Assembly: GCA_049974825.1 (NCBI GenBank)
Contig: JBNGDJ010000005.1
Coordinates: 1 to 49,380, forward strand
DNA from: JBKHDT01 sp049974825
Lineage (GTDB): Bacteria > Pseudomonadota > Gammaproteobacteria > Halothiobacillales > Halothiobacillaceae
Direction of reading: 5' to 3'
DNA: 49,380 bases
The notes below the pieces were generated by a model, which was given only the letters and a program-made list of their open reading frames with translations, was not told the origin of the DNA and did not search any database. Position numbers and translations under genes: made by a program. Of the stretch, positions 1-8,072 are shown piece by piece. Each line of letters opens with the position of its first letter. The stretch's first letter is position 1.

Positions 1-135
1 GAGCATGGCCCGGGCGTGAACGCGGGCTCCGCCAGCTGGCGCGTTAAGCTGGCGTCAGCCCACCGGGCCATGCGTGTCTGAACGCGAAGCTGGCGCAAGC
101 CCACAAAGCCAAGGATGGCTTTGTGCAGAGTTTCC
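1..135 (-). repeat. Dispersed intergenic repeat, copy A (runs off left edge)
   Basis: Read on the minus strand, this stretch begins at 135 with GGAAACTCTGCACAAAGCCA and then matches the copies at 40589-40708 and 49231-49348. A 10-bp hairpin with arms CACAAAGCCA and TGGCTTTGTG lies near 96-129. The middle is longer than in the other copies, with extra CGCCAGC-containing sequence. It ends at base 1 in CATGCTC, the point after which the other copies continue into the CAATGGC/GCCATTG hairpin, so the element is cut by the window edge. Confidence 0.75.
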
Positions 136-241
136 CTTGAGACGTCATGCGGCGGGACATCCTGGCCCGCGTTGGGATGACCGGCAATCGTGTATCGGGT
201 CTGCCAAGGTTCCCGGAAAAATTCATGAGGAGGAAGAAAAC

Positions 242-1045
242 GTGACGAAACTGGCAATCGTGGGTGTCGGGGGGCGCATGGGCCGGGCGCTGGTAGACGC
301 TTCGCATCACGCCGAAGAGGCAGAACTTGGGGCCGCGCTGGTCCGTGAGGGTAGTCCGTTGGTGGGTCAGGATGCCGGCATCGTGGCCGGCATCGGTCAT
401 GTGGGCGTGCCGGTCAGCCATGATTTGCCGGGGGCCTGCGATGCCTTCGACGTGCTGATCGACTTCACGTCGCCGGATGCGGTCATGCGGCATGTCGCGC
501 TGTGTCGAGAGGGTCGACGTGCCATCGTGATCGGGACCACCGGCCTGAGTCGCGCCCAGAAGCTGGCGATGGAGGAGGCCTCCGCGGATATCCCCATCGT
601 GTTCGCGCCGAACATGAGCGTGGGGGTCAATGTCGTTCTCAACCTGTTGGAGCAGGCGGCGACCGTTCTTGGGGACGACTACGACATCGAGGTCATTGAG
701 GCTCACCATCGACACAAGGTCGACGCGCCCTCGGGCACGGCGCTACGCATGGGCGAGGTCGTCGCGCAGGCGACCGGTCGTGATCTGGATCAGTGCGCCA
801 TCTACGGGCGGGAGGGTATTACGGGTGCGCGGGACGCCCGGACCATCGGGTTTGCGACCGTTCGCGGCGGGGACATCGTTGGAGAGCACACGGTGTTGTT
901 CGCCGGCATCGGCGAGCGCGTGGAGATCACGCACAAGGCCTCCAGTCGCATGACCTTCGCCAAGGGTGCTGTCCGGGCCGCGCTCTGGCTGGCCGACAAG
1001 CCCCCGGGGCTTTACGACATGCAGGATGTGCTGGGTCTGCGTTAA
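242..1045 (+). CDS. dapB: 4-hydroxy-tetrahydrodipicolinate reductase
   Basis: DapB reduces the dipicolinate precursor with NAD(P)H in the diaminopimelate/lysine pathway, supplying lysine and peptidoglycan. The protein is 267 aa, the usual family length. It opens with a Rossmann loop (GVGGRMGRAL, about residues 8-17). A central EAHHRHKVDAPSGTAL stretch carries the family's catalytic His and Lys and the substrate-binding SGT. GGDIVGEHTVLF follows near the C-terminal third. I chose the GTG at 242 because an AGGAGG-like site lies just upstream (about 229-234) and the product then starts directly at the first beta strand; the open frame continues upstream without conserved sequence. Neither dnaJ nor carA, frequent neighbours in this class, is next to it. 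Confidence 0.95.
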   Translation: MTKLAIVGVGGRMGRALVDASHHAEEAELGAALVREGSPLVGQDAGIVAGIGHVGVPVSHDLPGACDAFDVLIDFTSPDAVMRHVALCREGRRAIVIGTTGLSRAQKLAMEEASADIPIVFAPNMSVGVNVVLNLLEQAATVLGDDYDIEVIEAHHRHKVDAPSGTALRMGEVVAQATGRDLDQCAIYGREGITGARDARTIGFATVRGGDIVGEHTVLFAGIGERVEITHKASSRMTFAKGAVRAALWLADKPPGLYDMQDVLGLR

Positions 1046-1124
1046 GCCTCGCCCCCGGGCAGGGGGGGGCTGATGCACAAAGCCGCAGCAAGGCGCTGAA
1101 TCGCCACCGTTTTGGTGGCCGCCT

Positions 1125-2963
1125 TCAGTGGCTGTGGCTGCCGTAGAGTTTCTGGTACACCCCATTGGCGCGGATCAGGGTGTCATGATCGCCCTGCTCG
1201 ATGATCTGGCCATCGTCAAACACCAGCGCGCGGTCTGCCTGTCGCACGGCACTCAAGCGGTGCGCGACGATCAGCGTGGTCCGGTTGGCAAGGAAGGCGC
1301 GCAGGGCTTCGTGCAGCCTGGCCTCGGTTTCGGTGTCCAGCGCCGAGGTCGCCTCGTCGAGAATCACGATTTTCGGGTCCGAGAGGATCATCCTTGCCAC
1401 GGCCAGGCGCTGGCGCTGCCCGCCGGACAGCCGCACGCCCTGGTTGCCCACCATGGTGTCCAGTCCTTCGGGCATCTGTTCGACCACCTCCCGCAGCTGG
1501 GCGGCTTCCAGCGCTTCCCACAGTCGCGCCTCGGGCATCTCCTCGCCAAGTGTCAGATTGTTCCGAACCGAGTCATTGAACAGGGCCGGGTGCTGCAGAA
1601 CCACGCCACAGTGGGCGCGCAGCGTTTCCAGGCCGATTCGTGTGACCGGCACACCCTCGATCAGGATTTCGCCGCGCTGGGGCGTGTACATGCCGAGCAG
1701 ACACTGGACCAGGGTGGACTTTCCGCCCCCACTGGCACCGACCAGCGCGACTTTCTCCCCGGGCGCAATTTCCAGCGAGACACCGTTGAGCACCGCGCTG
1801 TCCGGCTTGTAGGCAAAGTGCAGATCCTCGATTCGGATACCTACAGTGCTGCGGCCAGCAAAGGGATCCTCCAGGGCGGGATAGACGGGTTCACGCTGAA
1901 GTTCGAGCAGTCCGTTGAGCCGGTTCAGTGCCGCCTGCGCGCCGTAATAGCCGTACTGCACCGAAAGCAGTTCCTGGACCGGCCCCATCATGAACCAGAG
2001 GTAACCGAAAACGGCGATCATCTGGCCGATGGACAGGTCTGAAAAGACCACCGTCAGCATGGCCGCGGCCCGGAAGAGGTCGAATCCGAACAGGAAGATC
2101 AGGAACGACAGCCGGCTGGCCGCATCGCTTTTCCAGGCGAAGGCCACGGCATGGTCCCGGACGCCCCGGGCGCGGTCGACCACGCGCGCCAGGTAGTGCC
2201 GTTCGCGGTTGGCCGCCCGCAGCTGGGCGATGGCATCCAGCGTTTCGGTCAGCGATTGCTGGAACAGCTCGAAGGCGGAGTTTTCCCGGCGCTTGAGTTC
2301 CTTGACCCGCTTGCCCAGCACCATGGTGAACCAGATCACCACCGGGTTCATGAACAGGATGATCAGGGCGAGCTGCCAGTGCAGCCAGAGCAGAATCGCT
2401 GCAGCCCCCACCAATGAGAGCAAGGAGACCAAAAATCGGCTGACGGTCACGCCGAGAAATTGGTCGATGGTCTCGATGTCGGTCACGAATCGCGAGGAGA
2501 CCGCGCCACCGCCCAGCGACTCGTACTCGGACATGGAAACGGTCGAGAGGCGCCCCAGCAGTACATGACGCAGCCTGAACGAAATATCCTTGCTGATTCG
2601 GGTGAACTGCCGGGTCTGGATGACGTTCAGCCCGAGGGCCGTCACCCTCAAAAAAAGCGTCAGCACGGTGATCGCGACGATATAGAGCACCGGCCCGTGC
2701 CATTCAGCCGGAAACAGGCCGTTCATCGTCTCGACCAGCATCCCCGGCTTGTCGAGCAAAACCTCGTCGACCAGCAAGGGCAGCAGCAGGGGCAGAGGGA
2801 CCGCCGCGAAGGCCGCGAGGATCGCAACGATCTGCGCAATGGTCAGCTCCCGGTGGTGATGCAGGACCATGTGGCCGATTCGACGCCAGTCGTAGCGATC
2901 CGGCGGGGCGGAGGTCTGCGTTCCTCCCGGCAGGGCGGTTTCCTCGATGCGTGCTTGGCTCAT
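1125..2963 (-). CDS. ABC transporter, fused permease and ATPase (half-exporter)
   Basis: This 612-aa inner-membrane half-exporter would act as a homodimer. About residues 40-330 form the six-helix transmembrane domain. The ATPase domain follows, with Walker A GASGGGKST (about 409-417), signature LSGGQRQRLAVAR and Walker B IVILDEATSALD, and a switch His in LIVAHRL. It belongs to the MsbA/subfamily-B type, but the substrate (lipid, peptide or drug) cannot be read from the sequence. I chose ATG 2963 because upstream in-frame starts lie inside prmB and add a low-complexity leader; no clear ribosome site precedes it. It lies about 50 bases downstream of prmB on the same strand. Confidence 0.88.
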   Translation of the reverse strand: MSQARIEETALPGGTQTSAPPDRYDWRRIGHMVLHHHRELTIAQIVAILAAFAAVPLPLLLPLLVDEVLLDKPGMLVETMNGLFPAEWHGPVLYIVAITVLTLFLRVTALGLNVIQTRQFTRISKDISFRLRHVLLGRLSTVSMSEYESLGGGAVSSRFVTDIETIDQFLGVTVSRFLVSLLSLVGAAAILLWLHWQLALIILFMNPVVIWFTMVLGKRVKELKRRENSAFELFQQSLTETLDAIAQLRAANRERHYLARVVDRARGVRDHAVAFAWKSDAASRLSFLIFLFGFDLFRAAAMLTVVFSDLSIGQMIAVFGYLWFMMGPVQELLSVQYGYYGAQAALNRLNGLLELQREPVYPALEDPFAGRSTVGIRIEDLHFAYKPDSAVLNGVSLEIAPGEKVALVGASGGGKSTLVQCLLGMYTPQRGEILIEGVPVTRIGLETLRAHCGVVLQHPALFNDSVRNNLTLGEEMPEARLWEALEAAQLREVVEQMPEGLDTMVGNQGVRLSGGQRQRLAVARMILSDPKIVILDEATSALDTETEARLHEALRAFLANRTTLIVAHRLSAVRQADRALVFDDGQIIEQGDHDTLIRANGVYQKLYGSHSH

Positions 2964-3015
2964 CAATGGCGGGGTGTTGGGTGGTGAATGGTCGCGCTGG
3001 ACATGGTCCGATTTT

Positions 3016-3963
3016 TCAGTTCCTGTCTCGCCAGGCGCGCAGGCTGGCGGCATCCACAGCGAAAATGCCCTCGCCCCCCTGCTCCAGCGTGACCCATTCG
3101 ACCGACAGCCCCGGCATTTGTTCTTGCAGCCAGTGTCGGCTGTTGCCTACCTCGACAAACAGCCAGCCGTGCTCGGTCAGATGATCCGGCGCCTGTTTGA
3201 GCAGGCGTTCGACCAGTGCCAGGCCGCGCTCGGCGGCGAACAAGGCATGACTGGGTTCGTGCCCGAATTCAGCGGGCAGGTCTTCGGCTTCTTCCGAGGC
3301 TACGTAGGGCGGGTTGCTCACGATCAGGTCGAAGCGCGCCTCGCCAAGGCCCTCCAGAAGATCCGACTGGACCAGCTCAACGTGCTCGCCCAGCTGGTAG
3401 TCGTTCACGTTGCGGGCAGCTACGGCAAGCGCTTCCGGGTCGATGTCGACGGCGGTGACCTGTGCTTCTTCAAAGGCCTGGGCCAGGGCAATGGCCATGC
3501 AGCCGGAACCGGTGCCGACGTCCAGGATTGAGTGGACTCTATCGGGCGGCAGCCAGGCTTCAAAGCGCTGTCCGATCAATTCCGCGAAAGGGGAGCGCGG
3601 AATCAGCACCCGCTCGTCGACGTAGAAGGGCAGGCCGGCAAACCAGGCACGATTGAGCAGGTACGCCGTCGGTTTGCGTGTTTCGCAGCGCAGGCGGATG
3701 TTCCGCACCACCGCGGCACGCTCCGAGTCAGTGACCCGGGCCGTCCACCACTGGCCGTCCAGATCCACCGGAAGACGCAGGGTTTCCAGCACCAGCCAGG
3801 CGGCCTCGTCGAGGTAACTGTGGGTCCCGTGGCCTAGGAATAGCTCGTACTCGTCGAAGCGGCTGGCCGCCCAGCGCACGAGATCGAGTATGGTCTGCAG
3901 ACAGTCGCTGTCCTTGGGGAAGGCTCGGGCTTGGCTGTTTGGTTCCGGGGTCGGTTCGCTCAT
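3016..3963 (-). CDS. prmB: Ribosomal protein L3 glutamine methyltransferase
   Basis: PrmB N5-methylates a glutamine of ribosomal protein uL3. The 315-aa protein has the PrmB/HemK arrangement: an N-terminal helical region, then a SAM-dependent fold with ILDVGTGSGCMAIALA (SAM loop) and the NPPY motif (in VSNPPYVASEEAEDLP) that grips the target glutamine amide. The preceding YLLNRAWFAGLPFYVDERVLIPRSP is typical of PrmB rather than PrmC. ATG 3963 gives the normal family length; the open frame upstream of it has no conserved sequence. It diverges from psd. Confidence 0.93.
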   Translation of the reverse strand: MSEPTPEPNSQARAFPKDSDCLQTILDLVRWAASRFDEYELFLGHGTHSYLDEAAWLVLETLRLPVDLDGQWWTARVTDSERAAVVRNIRLRCETRKPTAYLLNRAWFAGLPFYVDERVLIPRSPFAELIGQRFEAWLPPDRVHSILDVGTGSGCMAIALAQAFEEAQVTAVDIDPEALAVAARNVNDYQLGEHVELVQSDLLEGLGEARFDLIVSNPPYVASEEAEDLPAEFGHEPSHALFAAERGLALVERLLKQAPDHLTEHGWLFVEVGNSRHWLQEQMPGLSVEWVTLEQGGEGIFAVDAASLRAWRDRN

Positions 3964-4113
3964 GCAGTCGTCTCGGCAGGCGTGAAAGCCGGTATGATAC
4001 GCAACTTGAACGATGAATCCGCGTGAACTCGCGCAATGATCCGCTGGGTCTTCGTGGTGGTATTGCCGAAAGGGCGCGCAGGCACGCCAGTCGACCGAGA
4101 TGGGAGAACCAGG

Positions 4114-5118
4114 ATGGCCATGAATCAAGAAAACGACAACCCGGAGTCGGTGCGCAGGGATGGCTTCTGGCGCCTGGCCGGCGTTTCCCTGCAGTATCTG
4201 CTGCCACACCACCTGATTTCCCGGCTGATCTTTACCATGGCGCGCTGGCGGATCCCGCTGGTGCCCTGGATGATTCGGCGGTTTGTGGCGACCTTCAAAG
4301 TCAACCTGGATGAAGCCGAACACGCCGACCCCGCCGCGTACCCGAGCTTCAATGAGTTTTTCACCCGCGCGCTCCAGCCCGGCGTCCGCCCGATGCCCGT
4401 GTTCGACCCCCAGGACCCGGTCTTGCTCTCTCCGGTCGATGGCCGGATCAGTCAGATGGGAGAGATCGGCCACGGACGAATCCTGCAGGCCAAGGGGCGC
4501 CACTATTCGCTGATCGAGCTGCTCGGTGGAGATCTGGATGTGGCCGAGCCGTTTTTGCACGGGCGCTTTGCCACGATTTATCTCTCACCGCGTGATTACC
4601 ACCGGGTGCACATGCCCTGCGGCGGGCGTCTGACCCGGATGATCCACGTGCCGGGTCGGCTGTTTTCCGTCTCCGAGCTGACGGTGCGCAGCGTCAACCG
4701 CATCTTCACGCGCAATGAGCGCGTCGTGACACTCTGGGATACGCCTCAGGGGCCGGTCGCCATGGTCTTGGTCGGGGCGATCAACGTGGGCGCCATCGAA
4801 ACCGTCTGGTCAGGTCTGGTGACCCCGCCCCGGGGCCGAACGGTGTCCGAGTGGACCTATGGTGGAGAGACCGGGATCGAGGTAAACCTTCAGGCCGGGC
4901 AGGAGATGGGGCGATTCCACCTGGGTTCGACGGTTATCTTGCTGGTGCCGCCCGGTTTCGAATGGCGCCCGGAATGGCAGGCGGGATACCCGGTGCGCCT
5001 GCATCAGCCGCTGGCCGGTCCGGTGGTCGAGCCGCAGGTGTCTGGCACTGAAGAGGACCCGGTGGCCGAATCGCCGGCGGAACCCGAGACCGAGGATGAC
5101 GGCGCGAGAGGCGAGTGA
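4114..5118 (+). CDS. psd: Phosphatidylserine decarboxylase proenzyme
   Basis: Psd converts phosphatidylserine to phosphatidylethanolamine at the inner membrane. The proenzyme cleaves itself, and the new N-terminal serine becomes the pyruvoyl cofactor. The cleavage motif LGST is present at about residues 270-273 in FHLGSTVILLVPPGFEW, with S272 the expected pyruvoyl residue. Other family blocks are YPSFNEFFTRAL, SPVDGRI, HGRFATIYLSPRDYHRVHMP and VGAINVGAIET. ATG 4114 follows a GGGAG at 4102-4106 with normal spacing; ATG 4120 is an alternative. The last 30 or so residues form an acidic, Pro/Glu-rich tail not usual in the family. The product is 334 aa. Confidence 0.94.
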   Translation: MAMNQENDNPESVRRDGFWRLAGVSLQYLLPHHLISRLIFTMARWRIPLVPWMIRRFVATFKVNLDEAEHADPAAYPSFNEFFTRALQPGVRPMPVFDPQDPVLLSPVDGRISQMGEIGHGRILQAKGRHYSLIELLGGDLDVAEPFLHGRFATIYLSPRDYHRVHMPCGGRLTRMIHVPGRLFSVSELTVRSVNRIFTRNERVVTLWDTPQGPVAMVLVGAINVGAIETVWSGLVTPPRGRTVSEWTYGGETGIEVNLQAGQEMGRFHLGSTVILLVPPGFEWRPEWQAGYPVRLHQPLAGPVVEPQVSGTEEDPVAESPAEPETEDDGARGE

Positions 5119-5138
5119 CAGGGGTGCTCCGGAGTGAT

Positions 5139-6128
5139 TCAGAGCCGACTTTGATCGAAAGTCAAAACCCGCCGGATGTCCGTTTCACCGGCGCAGGTCA
5201 TCAGCAGTCGGTCGAAGCCCACGGACAACCCGGAACAGTCAGGGAGGCCTGATTCCAGGGCGGCCATGAAGCGCTCGTCGACCCGAGTGGGCGGCTCGCC
5301 CCGCTCGGTGCGCCTTCGGGCCTCCCGGGTAAATCGATCTCGCTGCTCGGCGGGGTCGACCAGCTCGCGGTAGCCGTTGGCCAGTTCCAGCGCGCCCTGG
5401 AAAATTTCGCAGCGTTCGGCCACCGGCTCGCCCTGAGCGTCCCGTCGCAGCCGTGCCAGTGCCGCCTGGGATGCGGGAAAATCGCAGAGCAGCGTGTACC
5501 GGTCCTCCGGGAACTGCCTCTGGACCAGCTCGCTGACCAGCAAATCCAGCCAGTCGTCCTGCGTCAAGGTTTGCGGAGAATGGACGGTGATGCCTGCCGC
5601 CCGGGCCCGGGCAGCCAGTTCGGAAACCGAGGCATGAAAGGGATCAAGCCCGGTGGCGTCAAAAAATGCCTCGCGGTAGGTCAGTCGTTGCCGCGGCAGG
5701 GGCTGCAGGCCGGCGGTCGCGCGCAGGTGATCGAAAAGATCCAGGGTGTCATCCACCAGCTGACCCAGGCTGTGGCCGGGGACATACCACTCAAGCATGG
5801 TGAATTCGGGGTTGTGTCTTGGCCCCGTTTCGCCGGCGCGAAACACCTTGCACAGCTGCCAGATGGCACCACTGCCGGCGGCAAGCAGCCGTTTCATGTG
5901 CAGTTCGGGTGACGTGTGCAGGGCGAGGGCTTCGCGCTCGGCCGGGTCGGCCTCGATGCGAAAGTTGTGCACATGCAGGTCGTGGTTCGCGCCCCGGGTC
6001 AGCAGCGGCGTCTCGACCTCAAGAATGTCCCGCGCGTCCATGAACTGGCGCAGGGCCCGCAGCAGGCGGGCCCGCAAACGCAGGACGGCCGGGTCACAGC
6101 CCGGCCGCCAGTTTTCCGTATCGGTCAT
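5139..6128 (-). CDS. epmA: EF-P--(R)-beta-lysine ligase
   Basis: EpmA is a truncated lysyl-tRNA synthetase paralogue that attaches (R)-beta-lysine to elongation factor P. The 329-aa protein has only the class II catalytic core and lacks the anticodon-binding domain of LysS, as expected. Motif 2 is visible in the FRAGETGPRHNPEFTMLEWY block and motif 3 near the C-terminus in SGLSVGFDRLLM. It lies 16 nt downstream of efp on the same strand, consistent with an efp-epmA operon making the substrate and its modifying enzyme together. It converges with psd. Confidence 0.95.
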   Translation of the reverse strand: MTDTENWRPGCDPAVLRLRARLLRALRQFMDARDILEVETPLLTRGANHDLHVHNFRIEADPAEREALALHTSPELHMKRLLAAGSGAIWQLCKVFRAGETGPRHNPEFTMLEWYVPGHSLGQLVDDTLDLFDHLRATAGLQPLPRQRLTYREAFFDATGLDPFHASVSELAARARAAGITVHSPQTLTQDDWLDLLVSELVQRQFPEDRYTLLCDFPASQAALARLRRDAQGEPVAERCEIFQGALELANGYRELVDPAEQRDRFTREARRRTERGEPPTRVDERFMAALESGLPDCSGLSVGFDRLLMTCAGETDIRRVLTFDQSRL

Positions 6129-6144
6129 CTCGCCTAGCGATCAG

Positions 6145-6714
6145 TCAGTTTTTGACGCGGGAGATGTATTCGCCGGTGCGGGTGTCGACGCGGAGGATTT
6201 CACCGACCTCGATGAACAGGGGCACCTTCACCACGGCGCCGGTTTCGAGGTAAGCGGGCTTGGTGCCGCCGGTGGCGGTATCCCCGCGAATGCCCGGGTC
6301 AGTCTCGGTGACGGCAAGCTCGACGTGGTTGGGCGGCGCCACCGCGATCGGTGCGCCGTTCCACAGCGTTACGGTGCAAATGTCTTGCTCCTTGAGCCAT
6401 TGTTTCGCGTCACTGATCGCGGACTCGTCGGCGGCAATCTGGTCGAAGGTCTCGGGGTTCATGAAGTGCCAGGCATCCCCGTCGCTGTAGAGGTACTGCA
6501 TCTCCACGTCCATTACGTCGGCCGCCTCGATGCTCTCGCCTGACTTGAAGGTGCGCTCGATGACACGCCCGGTCTTGAGGTTGCGCAGCTTGACGCGGTT
6601 GAACGCCTGGCCCTTGCCGGGCTTGACGAATTCGTTCTCGATAATCGCCGCCGGGTCGCCGTCGAGCATGACCTTCAGGCCGCCCCGGAACTCGTTGGTG
6701 TTGTAGGTCGCCAT
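6145..6714 (-). CDS. efp: Elongation factor P
   Basis: EF-P relieves ribosomes stalled on polyproline. The 189-aa sequence has the KOW-like N-terminal domain and two OB domains of the family. The modified lysine is K34 in the VKPGKGQAF loop, exactly where EpmA/EpmB-type EF-P carries beta-lysine. Both enzymes are encoded beside it, so the (R)-beta-lysyl form, not the rhamnosyl-Arg form, is expected. An AGGA lies upstream of ATG 6714. A TAGAAT at 6757-6762 (minus strand) could serve as its -10, but no good -35 is seen. Confidence 0.97.
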   Translation of the reverse strand: MATYNTNEFRGGLKVMLDGDPAAIIENEFVKPGKGQAFNRVKLRNLKTGRVIERTFKSGESIEAADVMDVEMQYLYSDGDAWHFMNPETFDQIAADESAISDAKQWLKEQDICTVTLWNGAPIAVAPPNHVELAVTETDPGIRGDTATGGTKPAYLETGAVVKVPLFIEVGEILRVDTRTGEYISRVKN

Positions 6715-6735
6715 AAACAGGGTTTTCCTGTATCA

Positions 6736-7746
6736 ATGAAAAAAATCAAAGCCGGAATTCTAGCCGATATGCCCGAGAACGCACAGTGCCCAGCTGCGAC
6801 GGAATTGCCAGATGGTGTGCGAAGAGAGCAGGTTCGGGCGCAGGCAGATGCGGTGGCCGACCGGGCTTTTGCTTTTCGAATGACCGACCATGTGCTCGGA
6901 CAGTTGCGGACGCAAACAACGGAGGACCCGATACTCCGCCAGTTTCTCCCGGTGTCCGAGGAGATGCGGCCCGTGCCAGGTTTCGGTACCGACCCGGTGG
7001 GTGATCTTGCGGCCCGACAGCAACCGGCGGTGCTGCAGAAGTACGCCGGGCGGGCGCTGCTGATGGTCACCGGCAGTTGCGCCGTGCATTGCCGTTACTG
7101 CTTTCGGCGACATTTTCCCTACGACGAGGGGCTGGTCGACGAGGCGCGGATAGAGCAGGCGCTGTCCCATGTTCGCGACGATCCGAGCATCACCGAGCTG
7201 ATTCTCAGCGGGGGGGACCCGATGGTGCTATCCGAGCGCCGCTGGATTGACCTGATCCGCCGTATTGACACCATCGGGCACCTGCGCCGACTTCGGGTGC
7301 ATACCCGGATACCCACGGTGCACCCGGACCATCTCAAGCCGGGGCATTTCAAGGCACTGGCCGAAAGTCGCCTGCGTTGCGTGCTTGTGGCGCATGTCAA
7401 CCACCCGGACGAGCTGGATCAGCGCTCTGCGACTGTTTTCGAAGCGCTTGGCCGGGCAGGGGTGACCTGCCTGAACCAGTCGGTGTTGCTGGCGGGCGTC
7501 AATGATCGGGTAGAGACCCTCGCGCGGCTGAGTGAAGCGCTTTTTGATCAGGGGGTCCTGCCGTACTATCTTCATCAGCTGGATCGCGTGGCCGGTGCGG
7601 CGCATTTCGAGGTGCCGCGCGAGATCGGTTGCCGACTGATGGCCGGTTTGCGTGCCCGGTTGCCGGGATACCTGCTGCCGCGTTATGTGGTCGAAGAGGC
7701 CGGCCAGCCGGCCAAGACACCTGTTGATTGTGGTGATGCGATCTGA
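6736..7746 (+). CDS. epmB: EF-P lysine 2,3-aminomutase (radical SAM)
   Basis: EpmB turns (S)-lysine into (R)-beta-lysine for EF-P modification, using a 4Fe-4S cluster, SAM and PLP. The radical-SAM motif CAVHCRYC is at C115/C119/C122, followed by FRRHFPY as in known EpmB. The C-terminal LPYYLHQLDRVAGAAHF keeps the aspartate that anchors lysine, and KTP near the end is the likely PLP-lysine region. ATG 6736 gives 336 aa, close to the usual length; ATG 6769 is possible, and neither has a clear ribosome site. It diverges from efp-epmA with only 21 nt between the starts. EpmC, the hydroxylase, is not in the window. Confidence 0.93.
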   Translation: MKKIKAGILADMPENAQCPAATELPDGVRREQVRAQADAVADRAFAFRMTDHVLGQLRTQTTEDPILRQFLPVSEEMRPVPGFGTDPVGDLAARQQPAVLQKYAGRALLMVTGSCAVHCRYCFRRHFPYDEGLVDEARIEQALSHVRDDPSITELILSGGDPMVLSERRWIDLIRRIDTIGHLRRLRVHTRIPTVHPDHLKPGHFKALAESRLRCVLVAHVNHPDELDQRSATVFEALGRAGVTCLNQSVLLAGVNDRVETLARLSEALFDQGVLPYYLHQLDRVAGAAHFEVPREIGCRLMAGLRARLPGYLLPRYVVEEAGQPAKTPVDCGDAI

Positions 7747-7786
7747 ATGTCGGAATTCGGCTGGCTGCGGGCAGGTCTTGTGCTAA

Positions 7787-7814
7787 GGAAGGTCTGCATT
7801 CGTGCAGACCTTCC
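7787..7814. repeat. TTCG-loop palindrome, copy 1
   Basis: This is a perfect 12-bp inverted repeat, GGAAGGTCTGCA and its complement, around a TTCG loop. It is identical to the core at 40735-40764. It lies 40 bases after epmB, but no T run follows it, so it is not an obvious intrinsic terminator. Confidence 0.85.
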
Positions 7815-7818
7815 CTAA

Positions 7819-8028
7819 GGGCATGAAGCCGGAAAAACGTGTATTGAATGACTTGTCGTGCCGGGTCGGACGGNNNNNNNNNNNNNNNNNNNNNNNNNNN
7901 NNNNNNNNNNNNNNNNNNNNNNNNNNNNNNNNNNNNNNNNNNNNNNNNNNNNNNNNNNNNNNNNNNNNNNNNNGGGCATGAAGCCGGAAAAACGTGTATT
8001 GAATGACTTGTCGTGCCGGGTCGGACGG
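7819..8028. other. 100-N gap flanked by identical 55-bp sequences
   Basis: Ns fill 7874-7973, exactly 100 bases. The 55 bases before the gap (7819-7873) and the 55 after it (7974-8028) are the same, both starting GGGCATGAAGCCGG. This looks like two contig ends that overlap by a 55-mer but were joined with a fixed-length N spacer, rather than a real duplication. Confidence 0.85.
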
Positions 8029-8072
8029 GGTGCGACCGGAGCGTGTTGAATCAACCAGGGGACACCGGAAGG

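Larger units (their letters stand above)
7747..8072. other. Intergenic region with palindrome and assembly gap
   Basis: No gene is seen between epmB and the PilZ-like gene. The stretch holds the TTCG-loop palindrome (7787-7814) and the 100-N gap with its two flanking 55-bp copies (7819-8028). About 40 bases of leader then precede the next start. No promoter can be placed with confidence because of the gap. Confidence 0.8.

Noticed and set aside
44..715. Long open frame on the minus strand over the dapB region
   Set aside because: It runs antisense through dapB and repeat copy A, has no recognisable motif, and dapB itself is clearly real.
1046..1072. AGCC/GGCT plus CCCCC/GGGGG pairing after dapB as a terminator
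   Set aside because: It is GC-rich homopolymer pairing without any T tract and could arise by composition alone.
7819..8028. Genuine tandem duplication
   Set aside because: Exactly 55 identical bases around exactly 100 Ns is better explained by a contig-end overlap, though only reads can settle it.
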